52,451 nucleotides of DNA, taken from assembly GCA_018302105.1 (NCBI GenBank), contig JAGWAD010000006.1, positions 1-52,451 of the forward strand, in the 5' to 3' direction. Position numbers and translations under genes: made by a program. Shown here in pieces: positions 26,346 through 34,660 of the stretch (position 1 is its first letter; each line of letters opens with the position of its first letter). The DNA is from Candidatus Woesearchaeota archaeon (GTDB taxonomy: Archaea > Nanobdellota > Nanobdellia > SCGC-AAA011-G17 > GW2011-AR18). The notes beneath the pieces are model-generated. The model had not been told where the DNA came from. It did not search any database and was given only the letters and a program-made list of their open reading frames with translations.

Positions 26346-27560
26346 ATGGTAAATGTATGTTTTTATTTTCAAGTCCATCAGCCATTCAGAATAAGAAAAT
26401 ATTCTATATTTGATATTGAAAATAACCACGATTATTTTAATGAAAAAAACATTTTAAAATTAAACAATGAAGCAATTCTAAGAAAAGTTTCGAACAAATG
26501 TTATTTACCAGCAAATAAAATAATGTTAAAGTTATTGGAAAATCATCCAGAATTCAAAATCAGTTATTCAATAACAGGCACAGCATTAGAACAATTCGAA
26601 AAATATTATCCAGAAGTTATAGAATCATTCCAAAAATTAATTGACACAAAAAGAGTAGAACTATTATCAGAAACTTATTATCATTCATTATCTTATTTAT
26701 ACAGCAAAAAAGAATTCTTAGATCAGATAAATATGCATAGTAAAAAAATAAATAAATTATTCAATATAAAACCCCAAGTTTTCAGAAATACAGAGCTAAT
26801 TTACAATAATGAAATCGCAAAATTTATAGAAAATTTGAATTATAAAGCAATTTTGGCAGAAGGTTGGGAAAATTATCTTAATAATCGTTCACCAAATGTA
26901 ATTTATTCACCAATAGGTTGCAATCGAATAAGATTATTATTAAAAAATTATAAATTAAGTGATGACATTGCATTTAGATTCAGCAATAAAAATTGGAAAG
27001 AATACCCATTAACAATAGAAAAATATGTTTCATGGATAAATTCAGTTAAAGGAAATTGCATTAATTTATTCATGGACTACGAAACATTAGGAGAACATCA
27101 ATGGGAAGATACAGGAATATTTGAGTTTATAGAAAAACTTCCTAAAGAATTATTAAAAAATAAAAATAATGATTTTAAAACCCCCTCAGAAATAGCAAAA
27201 CTCAAACCACAAGACGTCTTAGACATACCATCGATATGCTCCTGGGCTGATTCAGAACGTGATGTTTCTGCTTGGTTAGGGAATAAAATGCAGCAGGAAG
27301 CTATCACTAGATTATATACATTAGAAAAACTTATAAAGGGAAGTAACAATAAACAGTTATTGGAAAAATGGAGAAAACTCCAGACAAGTGACCACTTTTA
27401 TTATATGTGTACAAAGTGGTTTAATGACGGTGATGTTCACAAATATTTTAATCCATATGAAAGTCCATACGATGCTTATATTGCATTTATGAATGTATTA
27501 GACGATGTAGAATCAAGCTTAAAAAAAGAAGAGGTGGTTAGAGGTGCAGAAAAAGAATAA
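26346..27560 (+). CDS. GH57 family alpha-amylase/glucanotransferase
   Basis: A glycoside hydrolase family 57 enzyme. The N terminus has FYFQVHQPFRIRKYSIFD, conserved region 1 of the family. The nucleophile Glu is in FRNTELIYNNE (near residue 148) and the acid/base Asp in FMDYETLGEHQ (near residue 242); SICSWADSERDVSAWLGN is a further conserved block. Length (404 aa) fits the short amylase-like forms. No signal peptide, so it acts inside the cell on stored alpha-glucan. TATA at 26315-26324 is 26 nt upstream. The end overlaps the next gene by 17 nt and starts a four-gene operon. Confidence 0.93.
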   Translation: MVNVCFYFQVHQPFRIRKYSIFDIENNHDYFNEKNILKLNNEAILRKVSNKCYLPANKIMLKLLENHPEFKISYSITGTALEQFEKYYPEVIESFQKLIDTKRVELLSETYYHSLSYLYSKKEFLDQINMHSKKINKLFNIKPQVFRNTELIYNNEIAKFIENLNYKAILAEGWENYLNNRSPNVIYSPIGCNRIRLLLKNYKLSDDIAFRFSNKNWKEYPLTIEKYVSWINSVKGNCINLFMDYETLGEHQWEDTGIFEFIEKLPKELLKNKNNDFKTPSEIAKLKPQDVLDIPSICSWADSERDVSAWLGNKMQQEAITRLYTLEKLIKGSNNKQLLEKWRKLQTSDHFYYMCTKWFNDGDVHKYFNPYESPYDAYIAFMNVLDDVESSLKKEEVVRGAEKE

Positions 27561-27885
27561 TATTACTTCTAAAGCTGAAATTTGGATAAAAAAAGAAGTT
27601 TACGGAGAAGCTCCTGAACAACACCATTTTATTGTTTCTAATGGTAAAAAATTAAAAAATTTAAAAGAATTAATTGAAGAGATAGAAAATATGCCTGATT
27701 CCATATTTAAGTCACATGTTAATAATTATAAAAATGATTTTAGTAAATGGGTAAAAGATATTTTCAAAGAAGATTTTTTAGCTGAAGAATTAAAAAAAAC
27801 AGACAATCAGATTGAAACTGAATTAAAATTACAAAGACATATTAATAAAAAATTAAATGAAGTAATAAAAAAATTAGCAAAATAA
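27544..27885 (+). CDS. DUF5752-family protein (short)
   Basis: The domain at about residues 18-95 (EAPEQHHFIVSNGKKLKNLK, FKSHVNNYKNDFSKWVKDIF) matches the DUF5752 archaeal family as I recall it, found next to or fused with GH57 amylases. The GTG start at 27544 is preceded by AGAGGTGG and lies within the amylase end. It ends in a basic helical tail. Function unknown; I infer a partner of the amylase or of the downstream MinD ATPase. Confidence 0.75.
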   Translation: MQKKNNITSKAEIWIKKEVYGEAPEQHHFIVSNGKKLKNLKELIEEIENMPDSIFKSHVNNYKNDFSKWVKDIFKEDFLAEELKKTDNQIETELKLQRHINKKLNEVIKKLAK

Positions 27886-27886
27886 A

Positions 27887-28561
27887 ATGGAAAAGGAGAT
27901 TTTAGAAAACGTGCCAGAACAGTACAAATTTTTATTAGCCAATGGAAAGGAAGTAAGGGGTATAAAAGAATTACATGGCATGCTTAAATCAATGGAAGAG
28001 AATGTATTCTATTCCCATGTAAATGAATCAAAAAATGATTTTTATAACTGGGTTAAAGATATATATCAAAATAAAAATCTAGCAGACGATCTATTGGAAT
28101 GCACAACAAAAGAATCAATCTTATTTTGTCTTGGCAACTACATAGAAAAAGCACATTTAGCTAAAGGTTTTGATGAAATGCCACAAGGTTATTCAAGAGA
28201 AAAAAGTTTGTTTGATGATTTGCCTAAAGGATACCCAAGCCAGAGAATTGTTAAAGAAGTTAAAGCAGATTTTGAAGAGCCAAAGCCAATTACAGAAGGA
28301 AAGTTAGTTGCTAAAGGTAAATTTACTGCAAAGGAAAAAATTAAAAGTTCTATTAAAGCAAAATCAAAAAAGACAAATGTCAATAATAAAACACCAGTAA
28401 CATTAATAAATGTAAATCAAGTTAAAAAGAACAGCAAAATGAATATTAAAAAAAGTGGTTTAGATAGTGAAGATACAGATTTATCAAATATTAAAAAAGT
28501 TAAGCCAATGAATTCTGATTCTATTATCAAAAAAATGAAAGAGGTGTATGGATTTGAATAA
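27887..28561 (+). CDS. DUF5752-family protein with disordered basic tail
   Basis: The N-terminal 90 residues repeat the DUF5752 pattern (NVPEQYKFLLANGKEVRGIK, YSHVNESKNDFYNWVKDIY), so it is a paralogue of the upstream gene. A twice-repeated MPQGYSREK / LPKGYPSQR element follows, then about 90 low-complexity Lys/Ser/Asn residues, then a short terminal helix (SDSIIKKMKEVYGFE). The long linker and end helix look like an adaptor that docks on a partner. The last 14 nt overlap the MinD gene. Not characterised to my knowledge. Confidence 0.75.
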   Translation: MEKEILENVPEQYKFLLANGKEVRGIKELHGMLKSMEENVFYSHVNESKNDFYNWVKDIYQNKNLADDLLECTTKESILFCLGNYIEKAHLAKGFDEMPQGYSREKSLFDDLPKGYPSQRIVKEVKADFEEPKPITEGKLVAKGKFTAKEKIKSSIKAKSKKTNVNNKTPVTLINVNQVKKNSKMNIKKSGLDSEDTDLSNIKKVKPMNSDSIIKKMKEVYGFE

Positions 28562-29366
28562 AGGTAAAGTTTTAGGTGTAATTGGAATTAAGGGCGGTGT
28601 AGGAAAAACAACAATAGTATTAAATTTAGCTTCTGTTTTAGCAAATGATTATGGAAAAAAAGTTCTGGTTGTAGATGCAAATTTTTCTTCTCCACATATA
28701 GGTTTACATTTAGGAAGTGTTAATCATAAAACAACACTCCATGATGTCTTATCAGATAAGGCTCATATTAAACACGCAGTTCATGAACATGATTTTGGAT
28801 TTGATTTCATTCCAGCATCTTTAGATACAAGAAATATTAAGCATTTAAAATTAAAAAACAAATTAGCTGATTTAAAAAATAATTATGATTATATCTTATT
28901 AGATTCATCTCCTGTTTTAAATGATGAAATTTTAGCTACAATGATGTCATCAGATGAGTTATATGCTGTAAGCAGTCCTGATTTGCCGACATTAAGTACA
29001 ACTTTAAGAGCTGTTAAATTAGCAAAGGAAAGGGGAGTACAGATCAATGGTTTAATTTTAAATAAAGTTAGGGGAAGAAAATATGAAATAACAAAAGCAG
29101 AAATGGAAAAATTAAGCGGTGTTCCTGTTGTTGCTTCTATAAAAGATAATGTAAAATTTTTAGAAGCATTAAGTAAAGTAAAGCCTTTAGTAATGCATAG
29201 CCCATATTCTGCTCCTGCATTAGAATACAAAAAATTAGCAGCATTATTGTCTAATGAACCATATAAAGAACCAAATTTGTTTAAAAAAGCTTATGGATTT
29301 TTAAAAGACGATTTCCATAATTTCTTAAACCATGACTTTAGAAAAGGCTTGAAATACTATAAATAA
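28548..29366 (+). CDS. MinD/ParA-type ATPase
   Basis: Deviant Walker A in IGIKGGVGKTTIVLNLASV near residue 15, switch I VVDANFSSPHIGLHLG, switch II/Walker B DYILLDSSPVLNDE, and GLILNKVRGR. These are the marks of MinD/ParA positioning ATPases. The terminal 30 residues (LFKKAYGFLKDDFHNFLNHD onward) form an extra amphipathic, aromatic tail possibly for membrane or partner contact. GAGGTG at 28541 precedes the ATG. It is the fourth gene of the GH57-DUF5752-DUF5752 operon and shares 14 nt with the previous gene. No FtsZ or MinC homologue is near. Confidence 0.9.
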   Translation: MDLNKGKVLGVIGIKGGVGKTTIVLNLASVLANDYGKKVLVVDANFSSPHIGLHLGSVNHKTTLHDVLSDKAHIKHAVHEHDFGFDFIPASLDTRNIKHLKLKNKLADLKNNYDYILLDSSPVLNDEILATMMSSDELYAVSSPDLPTLSTTLRAVKLAKERGVQINGLILNKVRGRKYEITKAEMEKLSGVPVVASIKDNVKFLEALSKVKPLVMHSPYSAPALEYKKLAALLSNEPYKEPNLFKKAYGFLKDDFHNFLNHDFRKGLKYYK

Positions 29367-29396
29367 CTTTTTAAATTTTTTTGTTTAATTAGTTCT

Positions 29397-29624
29397 ATGA
29401 TGAGCAATTATAATATATACCTTAAGACATATGCTGTTGAATTAATTGTAAGCAAGAAAGTAATTAATAATTCACTTGTTAACAAAGTAATACAAGATTT
29501 AAGATTATATGCAAAACCCGGCAATGAAAGTAATTTATTATGACGTGCTTTAGCAAGTATTCAGAGAGAACAAGAGTGCCTAGCAGAATTCAGAAAATAT
29601 TCTAAAAATAGTAATGATAGTTAA
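29397..29624 (+). pseudogene. Small gene with an in-frame TGA
   Basis: An ATG-ATG start at 29397 sits 25 nt after a TATA-like TTTTTAAATTT (29368-29378). The frame runs 48 codons (MMSNYNIYLKTYAVELIVSK...), meets TGA at 29541-29543, then continues in the same frame for 26 more codons (RALASIQREQECLAEF...) to TAA at 29622. The promoter and open frame either side of the TGA suggest one gene of about 75 codons with a point-mutated or read-through stop. Not recognised. Confidence 0.45.
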
Positions 29625-29661
29625 TTAGTTACAAGATATCCAAACTATAAATACAGCATAC

Positions 29662-30039
29662 TCAATATTCTCCTAAAAAATATTTATCTAATTTATCATC
29701 AAATTCAGTATCACCCCTATTCACAAAAATGCATTTCCTTCCAACAGCATAAGAAGATAAATCAATCCCATTATCTATAGGATTAGAACTGACTAGAACA
29801 GTTTTAATTTTTGATGTAAGACCTTTATTATTCATTAAATCTATTAATTGCATACCAGTCAACTTAGGCATATTATTATCAATTATTGCATAATCAGGCA
29901 GATAATCTTTCTCAAATAATAATTGTCTTGCTTCTTCTCCATCTTTTGCAGTAGTTACTATATATTCTCTCTCCCTGTATTCTAGACAAAGAGAACGACG
30001 CAAAGTATCATTATCATCAACAATCAATAGTTTTGGCAT
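29662..30039 (-). CDS. Stand-alone response-regulator receiver domain
   Basis: A single REC domain of 125 residues with the acidic pair D8-D9 (LLIVDDNDTLRRS), phosphoacceptor D54 (AIIDNNMPKLTG) and Ser at the switch position (VLVSSNP). The conserved Lys of the C-terminal switch loop appears to be replaced (IFVNRGD in place of the usual Lys-Pro), so phosphorylation chemistry may be altered. There is no output domain, and no histidine kinase in the window. TATA-like CTTTATAAGTTT at about 30055-30066. Partner unknown. Confidence 0.88.
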   Translation of the reverse strand: MPKLLIVDDNDTLRRSLCLEYREREYIVTTAKDGEEARQLLFEKDYLPDYAIIDNNMPKLTGMQLIDLMNNKGLTSKIKTVLVSSNPIDNGIDLSSYAVGRKCIFVNRGDTEFDDKLDKYFLGEY

Positions 30040-30073
30040 AAAAATAAGAAGTATGTAAAACTTATAAAGATTA

Positions 30074-30640
30074 TCAGACTCTAGAAGTTAAATTCAAACT
30101 TAAAACTAAATCCTCTAATTTATTCAGATTCCATTTAATTGCATCAGATTTTTTTCTTAATTCACCATTTCTTAAATCAAATTTTAAAAATTCACCATAA
30201 ATTTCTTCTACCAATAATCTTATTTTTAACACACTATTAAAATCTTTTTTTATTGCATCATGAACTGCTTTTCTTCCTAATTCTCCTGTCAAATCAGCTA
30301 ATCCAGACAAATATTCTTCAACTTCAACATTTAATTCTTTTAAATTCGGTAACTTATTATTTTTTATAATTTCAAAGAATGCAACAGCTTCAACAAATTC
30401 CTGGAAAGCAACTGAACATATTCCTGTATCATAATTCTTTTTTTTATCTAAACCTTTAATTTTTAGTTTTATTTCCTTTAATAGTTTAGAAGCATTCTCA
30501 AAATCATTTCTGTGTATTGAATAGATAATTTGTTTTGATAATGTTATTGTCTGTCTTGAATTCTGGATAGTTTCCTCTCTTTTAGCTTCAAAATCTTCCA
30601 TCTGTTTTCTTATATTTTCAAAATCTTTCTTATCTATCAT
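30074..30640 (-). CDS. Translin/Trax-family RNA-binding protein
   Basis: An all-helical 188-residue protein with AFQEFVEAVAFFEIIKNNKL and EEYLSGLADLTGELGRKAV, which match translin/Trax signatures; the acidic residues of the first segment correspond to the Trax catalytic surface. Archaeal Trax-like proteins have RNase activity and form ring assemblies like eukaryotic C3PO. I infer an RNA-processing enzyme. It lies between a receiver protein and a coiled-coil protein, each with its own spacing, so no operon is clear. Confidence 0.88.
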   Translation of the reverse strand: MIDKKDFENIRKQMEDFEAKREETIQNSRQTITLSKQIIYSIHRNDFENASKLLKEIKLKIKGLDKKKNYDTGICSVAFQEFVEAVAFFEIIKNNKLPNLKELNVEVEEYLSGLADLTGELGRKAVHDAIKKDFNSVLKIRLLVEEIYGEFLKFDLRNGELRKKSDAIKWNLNKLEDLVLSLNLTSRV

Positions 30641-30672
30641 ATTAATATTTCAGAATAAAAGCTTAATAAAGG

Positions 30673-31344
30673 TTACTGTAGCAAAATCCTTGCATCTTCT
30701 ATTATATCTTCATGCTCAATTTTTTCTCCTAGTTCTGGAATTATAATTAACATTTCATTTAATTTTTCAATATCATTTCTCAAATCATTATTCTTTATTT
30801 CTTCCTTAATTTCATGTTCGTAATTCAAATTTCTTTCAGAGTTTAATCTATAATCATAAACAACTAGTTTAGCTAATTCTGTTTCTAAATCTATAAACCT
30901 ATTTTTATCACTCTCCAAATTGCCAATTAATGATTTAACATCTTTTTTCATTTTCTTAAGATTATTAATTAATAAATTATAATATTGCTCTTCTAATATT
31001 CCCAATAAATTCTTTAATTCCAAACCATGCATTGTTGCATTTTTTATTTTTAATGAAATTTCATCATTCAACTCTTTTTTATTTTCATATGAATTAATAC
31101 TATACATTAAATCTTTTAAAATTGAATTTAATTCTTTTGTTTCAATTACAATTCTATCAAAAGCTAAAACTTCCTTATCAATATGTATAGAATTTAATAT
31201 TGTATTATCCATCCCATTTACAATTCTGTTTTCAGATGGATATATTAGAAGGTTTTTAGGAAGCGGTGGCTGCAAATGACATGGAAACTCTTCTTTCTCA
31301 TCTTTTTTTTTAAATAAATTTTTTAATTTATCAATCCAACCCAT
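30673..31344 (-). CDS. hypothetical coiled-coil protein
   Basis: The N terminus MGWIDKLKNLFKKKDEKEEF forms an amphipathic basic helix; most of the rest (residues about 60-200) is charged helix suited to coiled coils. The ATG at 31344 is chosen because ATATATAAAAAC (about 31365-31376) is centred 25 nt upstream; an ATG three codons earlier is disfavoured. No motif recognised. Confidence 0.7.
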   Translation of the reverse strand: MGWIDKLKNLFKKKDEKEEFPCHLQPPLPKNLLIYPSENRIVNGMDNTILNSIHIDKEVLAFDRIVIETKELNSILKDLMYSINSYENKKELNDEISLKIKNATMHGLELKNLLGILEEQYYNLLINNLKKMKKDVKSLIGNLESDKNRFIDLETELAKLVVYDYRLNSERNLNYEHEIKEEIKNNDLRNDIEKLNEMLIIIPELGEKIEHEDIIEDARILLQ

Positions 31345-31379
31345 ATAGAACAATAGTAATCATTTGTTTTTATATATTT

Positions 31380-32216
31380 CTATAACCACTTATTCTTTAA
31401 ATCTTTTCTTATCTTATATACTACCTCTGAATCATTTAGGATAGAAGTATCTAATTCTTGAATAAACATCTCTTCTTTGTTGTGTTCTAGTCTTTTTATA
31501 CAACCTTTGAATGGAACTGAGATTTGAGAATGTCCTATTAAAGTATCCTGAATCCTAATTTTTTCTTTTATTAGGTCTAATTTTCCAGCAGCATTGCAAT
31601 AAACAAAAGCAATTTCATTTTCAAATGCTCTACCCACACATAAAGAATCAACTAAATTTATTTCAGAATCCTTATTATAAGAATTGCCGATCTTTCCAGC
31701 ATCACCATAACACCAATAACTTGGGCAAATTACAAGATTTACTCCAATTTTAGCCATCTTTCTAAATACTTCAGGAAATATAAGATCCCAGCAAATAAGT
31801 AAACCTACTTTTCCAAATTTTGTATTAGATACAGCCACTTCATATCCAGGATTTAAATAAGATCTCTCAGGATGCCATAAATTTATTTTTCTATATTGAG
31901 ATTTAACTTGTCCTAAAAAATCGATATAATAACTAACATTATATAATCCAGATTTATCTTCCTCAATTAGAGAACCAGGAACAATATCTATCTTATATTT
32001 TTTAGCAAGATATTGAAAATGTTTTCTATAATAATTTTTAGAATCAGCAAATTCTCTTTTGCCAGCAATTGGGCCAGTAATAAAATCTTCAGGAAAAACA
32101 ATTATATCTGCTTTGGCTAAAGATGCTTTATTAATAAATCCCTCTGCTCTCTTTAGATTATCTTCAGGAGCATATTGTTTTATTTCAAATTGAACAACCG
32201 CTATTTTAATTTTCAT
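31380..32216 (-). CDS. Carbon-nitrogen hydrolase (nitrilase superfamily)
   Basis: The catalytic triad is intact: Glu in ADIIVFPEDFITGP near residue 42, Lys in SQYRKINLWHPERSY near residue 117, Cys in VGLLICWDLIFPEVFRK near residue 150. Cleaves a non-peptide C-N bond in a small amide; the substrate (omega-amide, carbamoyl or other) cannot be read. Length (278 aa) is normal. Divergent from the Lrp gene across a 112-bp AT-rich gap that may hold shared control sites. Confidence 0.92.
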   Translation of the reverse strand: MKIKIAVVQFEIKQYAPEDNLKRAEGFINKASLAKADIIVFPEDFITGPIAGKREFADSKNYYRKHFQYLAKKYKIDIVPGSLIEEDKSGLYNVSYYIDFLGQVKSQYRKINLWHPERSYLNPGYEVAVSNTKFGKVGLLICWDLIFPEVFRKMAKIGVNLVICPSYWCYGDAGKIGNSYNKDSEINLVDSLCVGRAFENEIAFVYCNAAGKLDLIKEKIRIQDTLIGHSQISVPFKGCIKRLEHNKEEMFIQELDTSILNDSEVVYKIRKDLKNKWL

Positions 32217-32310
32217 TTTTGTATTTTTCCTTAATAATGATTAACCATAAGTAATTAATAAGTCAATCTATAGTTTTAACTTAAAAAGATAAGAAAGATT
32301 TATATATATG

Positions 32311-32325
32311 TCTTAATTATTAAGA
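32311..32325. promoter_or_regulatory. Palindromic operator at the Lrp promoter
   Basis: TCTTAATTATTAAGA is a perfect 15-bp palindrome. It lies between the TATA box TTTATATATA (32299-32308) and the GTG start at 32329, covering the expected transcription start. That position fits autorepression by the Lrp/AsnC protein encoded downstream. Confidence 0.65.
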
Positions 32326-32328
32326 TAG

Positions 32329-32790
32329 GTGGAAATAGATAATAAAGATAAACAACTATTAGAAATATTACAAGTTGATGGAAGAAAATCATTAACAGAA
32401 TTGGCTAAAGCAATCAAATTATCAATAGATTCAACACATAAAAGAATTAAAAAATTAAAAGAAAAAGGAATAGTAAATAGATTTGGAATATTCATAAATC
32501 CTAAAGCATTGGGATACGATCTGGTAACAAACATTCAAATAAAATTACAGAATATAAATGAAGAAGAATTAAATAGATTTATAGCATTTCTAAAACAACA
32601 TAAAAATATAATAGAATTAATAACTACTTTAGGAGATTATGATTTAACTTGTGTGATAATAGCAAAAAATACTCAGGAATTAGAAGAAATTTCAATTAAT
32701 ATAAGACAAAAATTCAGGAATTTAATTGCAGACTGGAAAAGTGTTATAAATCTAAAAGTTTACAAATTTGAAGAATATAAATTTACTTAA
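32329..32790 (+). CDS. Lrp/AsnC-family transcriptional regulator
   Basis: The N-terminal HTH (DNKDKQLLEILQVDGRKSLT, AKAIKLSIDSTHKRIKKLKE) and C-terminal RAM ligand/oligomer domain (VTNIQIKLQNINEEELNRFI, TTLGDYDLTCVIIAKN) fill the usual 150 residues. The start is a GTG 25 nt after the TATA box, hence leaderless. It probably senses an amino acid, typical of the family, and autoregulates through the palindrome at 32311-32325. Downstream is a flavin reductase gene 39 nt away. Confidence 0.92.
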   Translation: MEIDNKDKQLLEILQVDGRKSLTELAKAIKLSIDSTHKRIKKLKEKGIVNRFGIFINPKALGYDLVTNIQIKLQNINEEELNRFIAFLKQHKNIIELITTLGDYDLTCVIIAKNTQELEEISINIRQKFRNLIADWKSVINLKVYKFEEYKFT

Positions 32791-32829
32791 TAACTATACT
32801 TTTATATATCCTTATTTTAATCAATTATT

Positions 32830-33609
32830 ATGGAAAGTTATATAGAATTAATTGAAAAAGAAGAAATAAATCCTGCTTTGGCAATTTTCAAATTTAAGTT
32901 TAATAATCCAATAAATTTCAAGCCAGGACAATATATTACAATAATATCCAACATAGATAGCAACAGAATATTACGTCCTTATTCAATTTCTTCAGCACCT
33001 TACCAATTGCCTGAAATAGAATTTTTTATAAGAAAAGTAAAAAATGGAGAAAAACCAGGAATATTTACTTCAAAATTATTCGAAGCTAAAGAAGGAACAA
33101 GATATGAAATTTTAAAAGTCAGCGGATTATTTTTATTAGATGAAAATGATAAAAGAAAAAAAATATTTGTTTCCTCAGGCACTGGCTTAGGACCATATAT
33201 TTCAATGATCAGGCAGGAAATTAAAGATAGGGGCAAATGTAATTGCATAATTATCCATGGTGTCAGTCATGATTATGATTTAGGATATGAAAAAGAATTA
33301 AATAGATATGAAAAAGAAGGAAAAATAATAAAATATATCCCGACAGTAAGCAGAAAAGAAGAAAATCCAGAATGGAAAGGAGAATTTGGAAGAGCTGAAA
33401 CATTAATGGAAGATAGAATAAATAAAATTTTGAATGAGAAAATAACAAAAGAAAATTATGTTATTTATGCATGTGGCCATCCTGGAATGATAGAAAATAT
33501 TGTTAAAATTTTTAAATTAAAAGGTTTTATAGAAAATAAAGATATTAAATTTGAAAAATACTGGAGCCAGCCTAAAAAGATAACAGAACAAAGAATACAA
33601 ATTAAATAA
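32830..33609 (+). CDS. Ferredoxin-NAD(P)H reductase-like flavoprotein
   Basis: A FAD-binding domain with FKPGQYITIIS and RPYSISSAPYQLPEIEFFIR (RxYS flavin motif) in residues 1-100, then an NAD(P)-binding domain with KIFVSSGTGLGPYISMIR and VIYACGHPGMIENIVKI. The length (259 aa) matches the ferredoxin-NADP reductase family. No 2Fe-2S domain is fused. I infer electron exchange between NAD(P)H and a ferredoxin; the three-cysteine ferredoxin at 43954 is one candidate partner. Convergent with the PfkB gene (2-nt gap). Confidence 0.9.
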   Translation: MESYIELIEKEEINPALAIFKFKFNNPINFKPGQYITIISNIDSNRILRPYSISSAPYQLPEIEFFIRKVKNGEKPGIFTSKLFEAKEGTRYEILKVSGLFLLDENDKRKKIFVSSGTGLGPYISMIRQEIKDRGKCNCIIIHGVSHDYDLGYEKELNRYEKEGKIIKYIPTVSRKEENPEWKGEFGRAETLMEDRINKILNEKITKENYVIYACGHPGMIENIVKIFKLKGFIENKDIKFEKYWSQPKKITEQRIQIK

Positions 33610-33611
33610 TT

Positions 33612-34565
33612 TCAAAATTTATAACTTTCAGCTTTTATTTTACTAATTAAGTTTTCATTTTTCTTAATATTATCTATTGTTAATAATCCGGTTTTAGCAC
33701 CTTGATGTTGAACAACAGAATGAGAATTGAATAATCCAACTCTTAATGCATTATCTATACTTTTATTTTGAATTAAAGAAGCAACAAAAGCAGAACAAAA
33801 AGCATCTCCAGCACCTAATGTGCTTACAACTTTACTTTTTATAGGCTCAGCTTTTAATATTTTATTATGATATAAAACATGAACTGAATTCTTTCCATTT
33901 GTAATAGCAATTGTTTTTACACCAAAACTTGTTAATTTTTTAAAAATATCTTTAATATCTGATTTTCCAGATAATTTTATAGCTTCTTCTTTATTTAATA
34001 ACAAAACATCAATATATTCTAATATTTCATTTAATCCTAATTCCTGCGATCCTGGATTAATAGCAACTTTAATTCTATTTTCTTTAGCATATTCTAAAAT
34101 AGGTTTTAATATCTTCAAAGAATTACCCCTTAAAGCAGTAATATAGAACCATTTAGTTTTTAATAGTTTAAGATCAATTTCTTTTAATAAGATATTTTGA
34201 GAAGCACCTCTGTAAGTAAACACAGTCCTATCAATTCCAATTTTTGATATAATAATAGAAATCGCAGTGCCTAACTCTTTATCTTGTTGTAGATTATGCA
34301 TATTAACATTTTCATTTTTCAAATTAATTTTTATTAAATGCCCAGATTCATCATTCCCTATTCTTGAAATGATAGAAGTTCTTAATCCAAATCTTGAAAA
34401 GGAAACAGCAGTATTTGTTGCTCCGCCACCAGTCTGCATAAATGGTGGTTCAATATCATATTTAGCTCCTGGAATTAAACAAAGGTAATTATCCTTTTTC
34501 TTTAGAAATTTTAAATCTACAAAAATATCCCTTGTTGCAGATCCTATTGTTATTACATCAAACAT
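33612..34565 (-). CDS. PfkB/ribokinase-family carbohydrate kinase
   Basis: Starts MFDVITIGSATRDIFVDLKF. The PfkB family signature is seen as MQTGGGATNTAVSFSRFG near residue 45 and the catalytic base loop STLGAGDAFCSAFVASLI near residue 255; VAINPGSQELG and LLNKEEAIKLSG are conserved. Length (317 aa) is normal. The substrate could be a sugar, sugar phosphate or nucleoside; context of sugar metabolism is suggestive only. Monocistronic. Confidence 0.9.
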   Translation of the reverse strand: MFDVITIGSATRDIFVDLKFLKKKDNYLCLIPGAKYDIEPPFMQTGGGATNTAVSFSRFGLRTSIISRIGNDESGHLIKINLKNENVNMHNLQQDKELGTAISIIISKIGIDRTVFTYRGASQNILLKEIDLKLLKTKWFYITALRGNSLKILKPILEYAKENRIKVAINPGSQELGLNEILEYIDVLLLNKEEAIKLSGKSDIKDIFKKLTSFGVKTIAITNGKNSVHVLYHNKILKAEPIKSKVVSTLGAGDAFCSAFVASLIQNKSIDNALRVGLFNSHSVVQHQGAKTGLLTIDNIKKNENLISKIKAESYKF

Positions 34566-34660
34566 TAAAGATTATTTAATAATTAGTATATTTAAAGTTT
34601 AGTTTAATGAGTAATCACTCAAAAGTAAGGTTTAAATAATTTACTATAATTATTCCATTC

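Noticed and set aside
29541-29543. TGA as a sense codon
   Set aside because: A TGA stands at a Trp place in the phosphatase gene (50316) and inside 29397-29624, but TGA ends other genes (for example at 1561) and Trp is widely encoded by TGG, so recoding is not supported.
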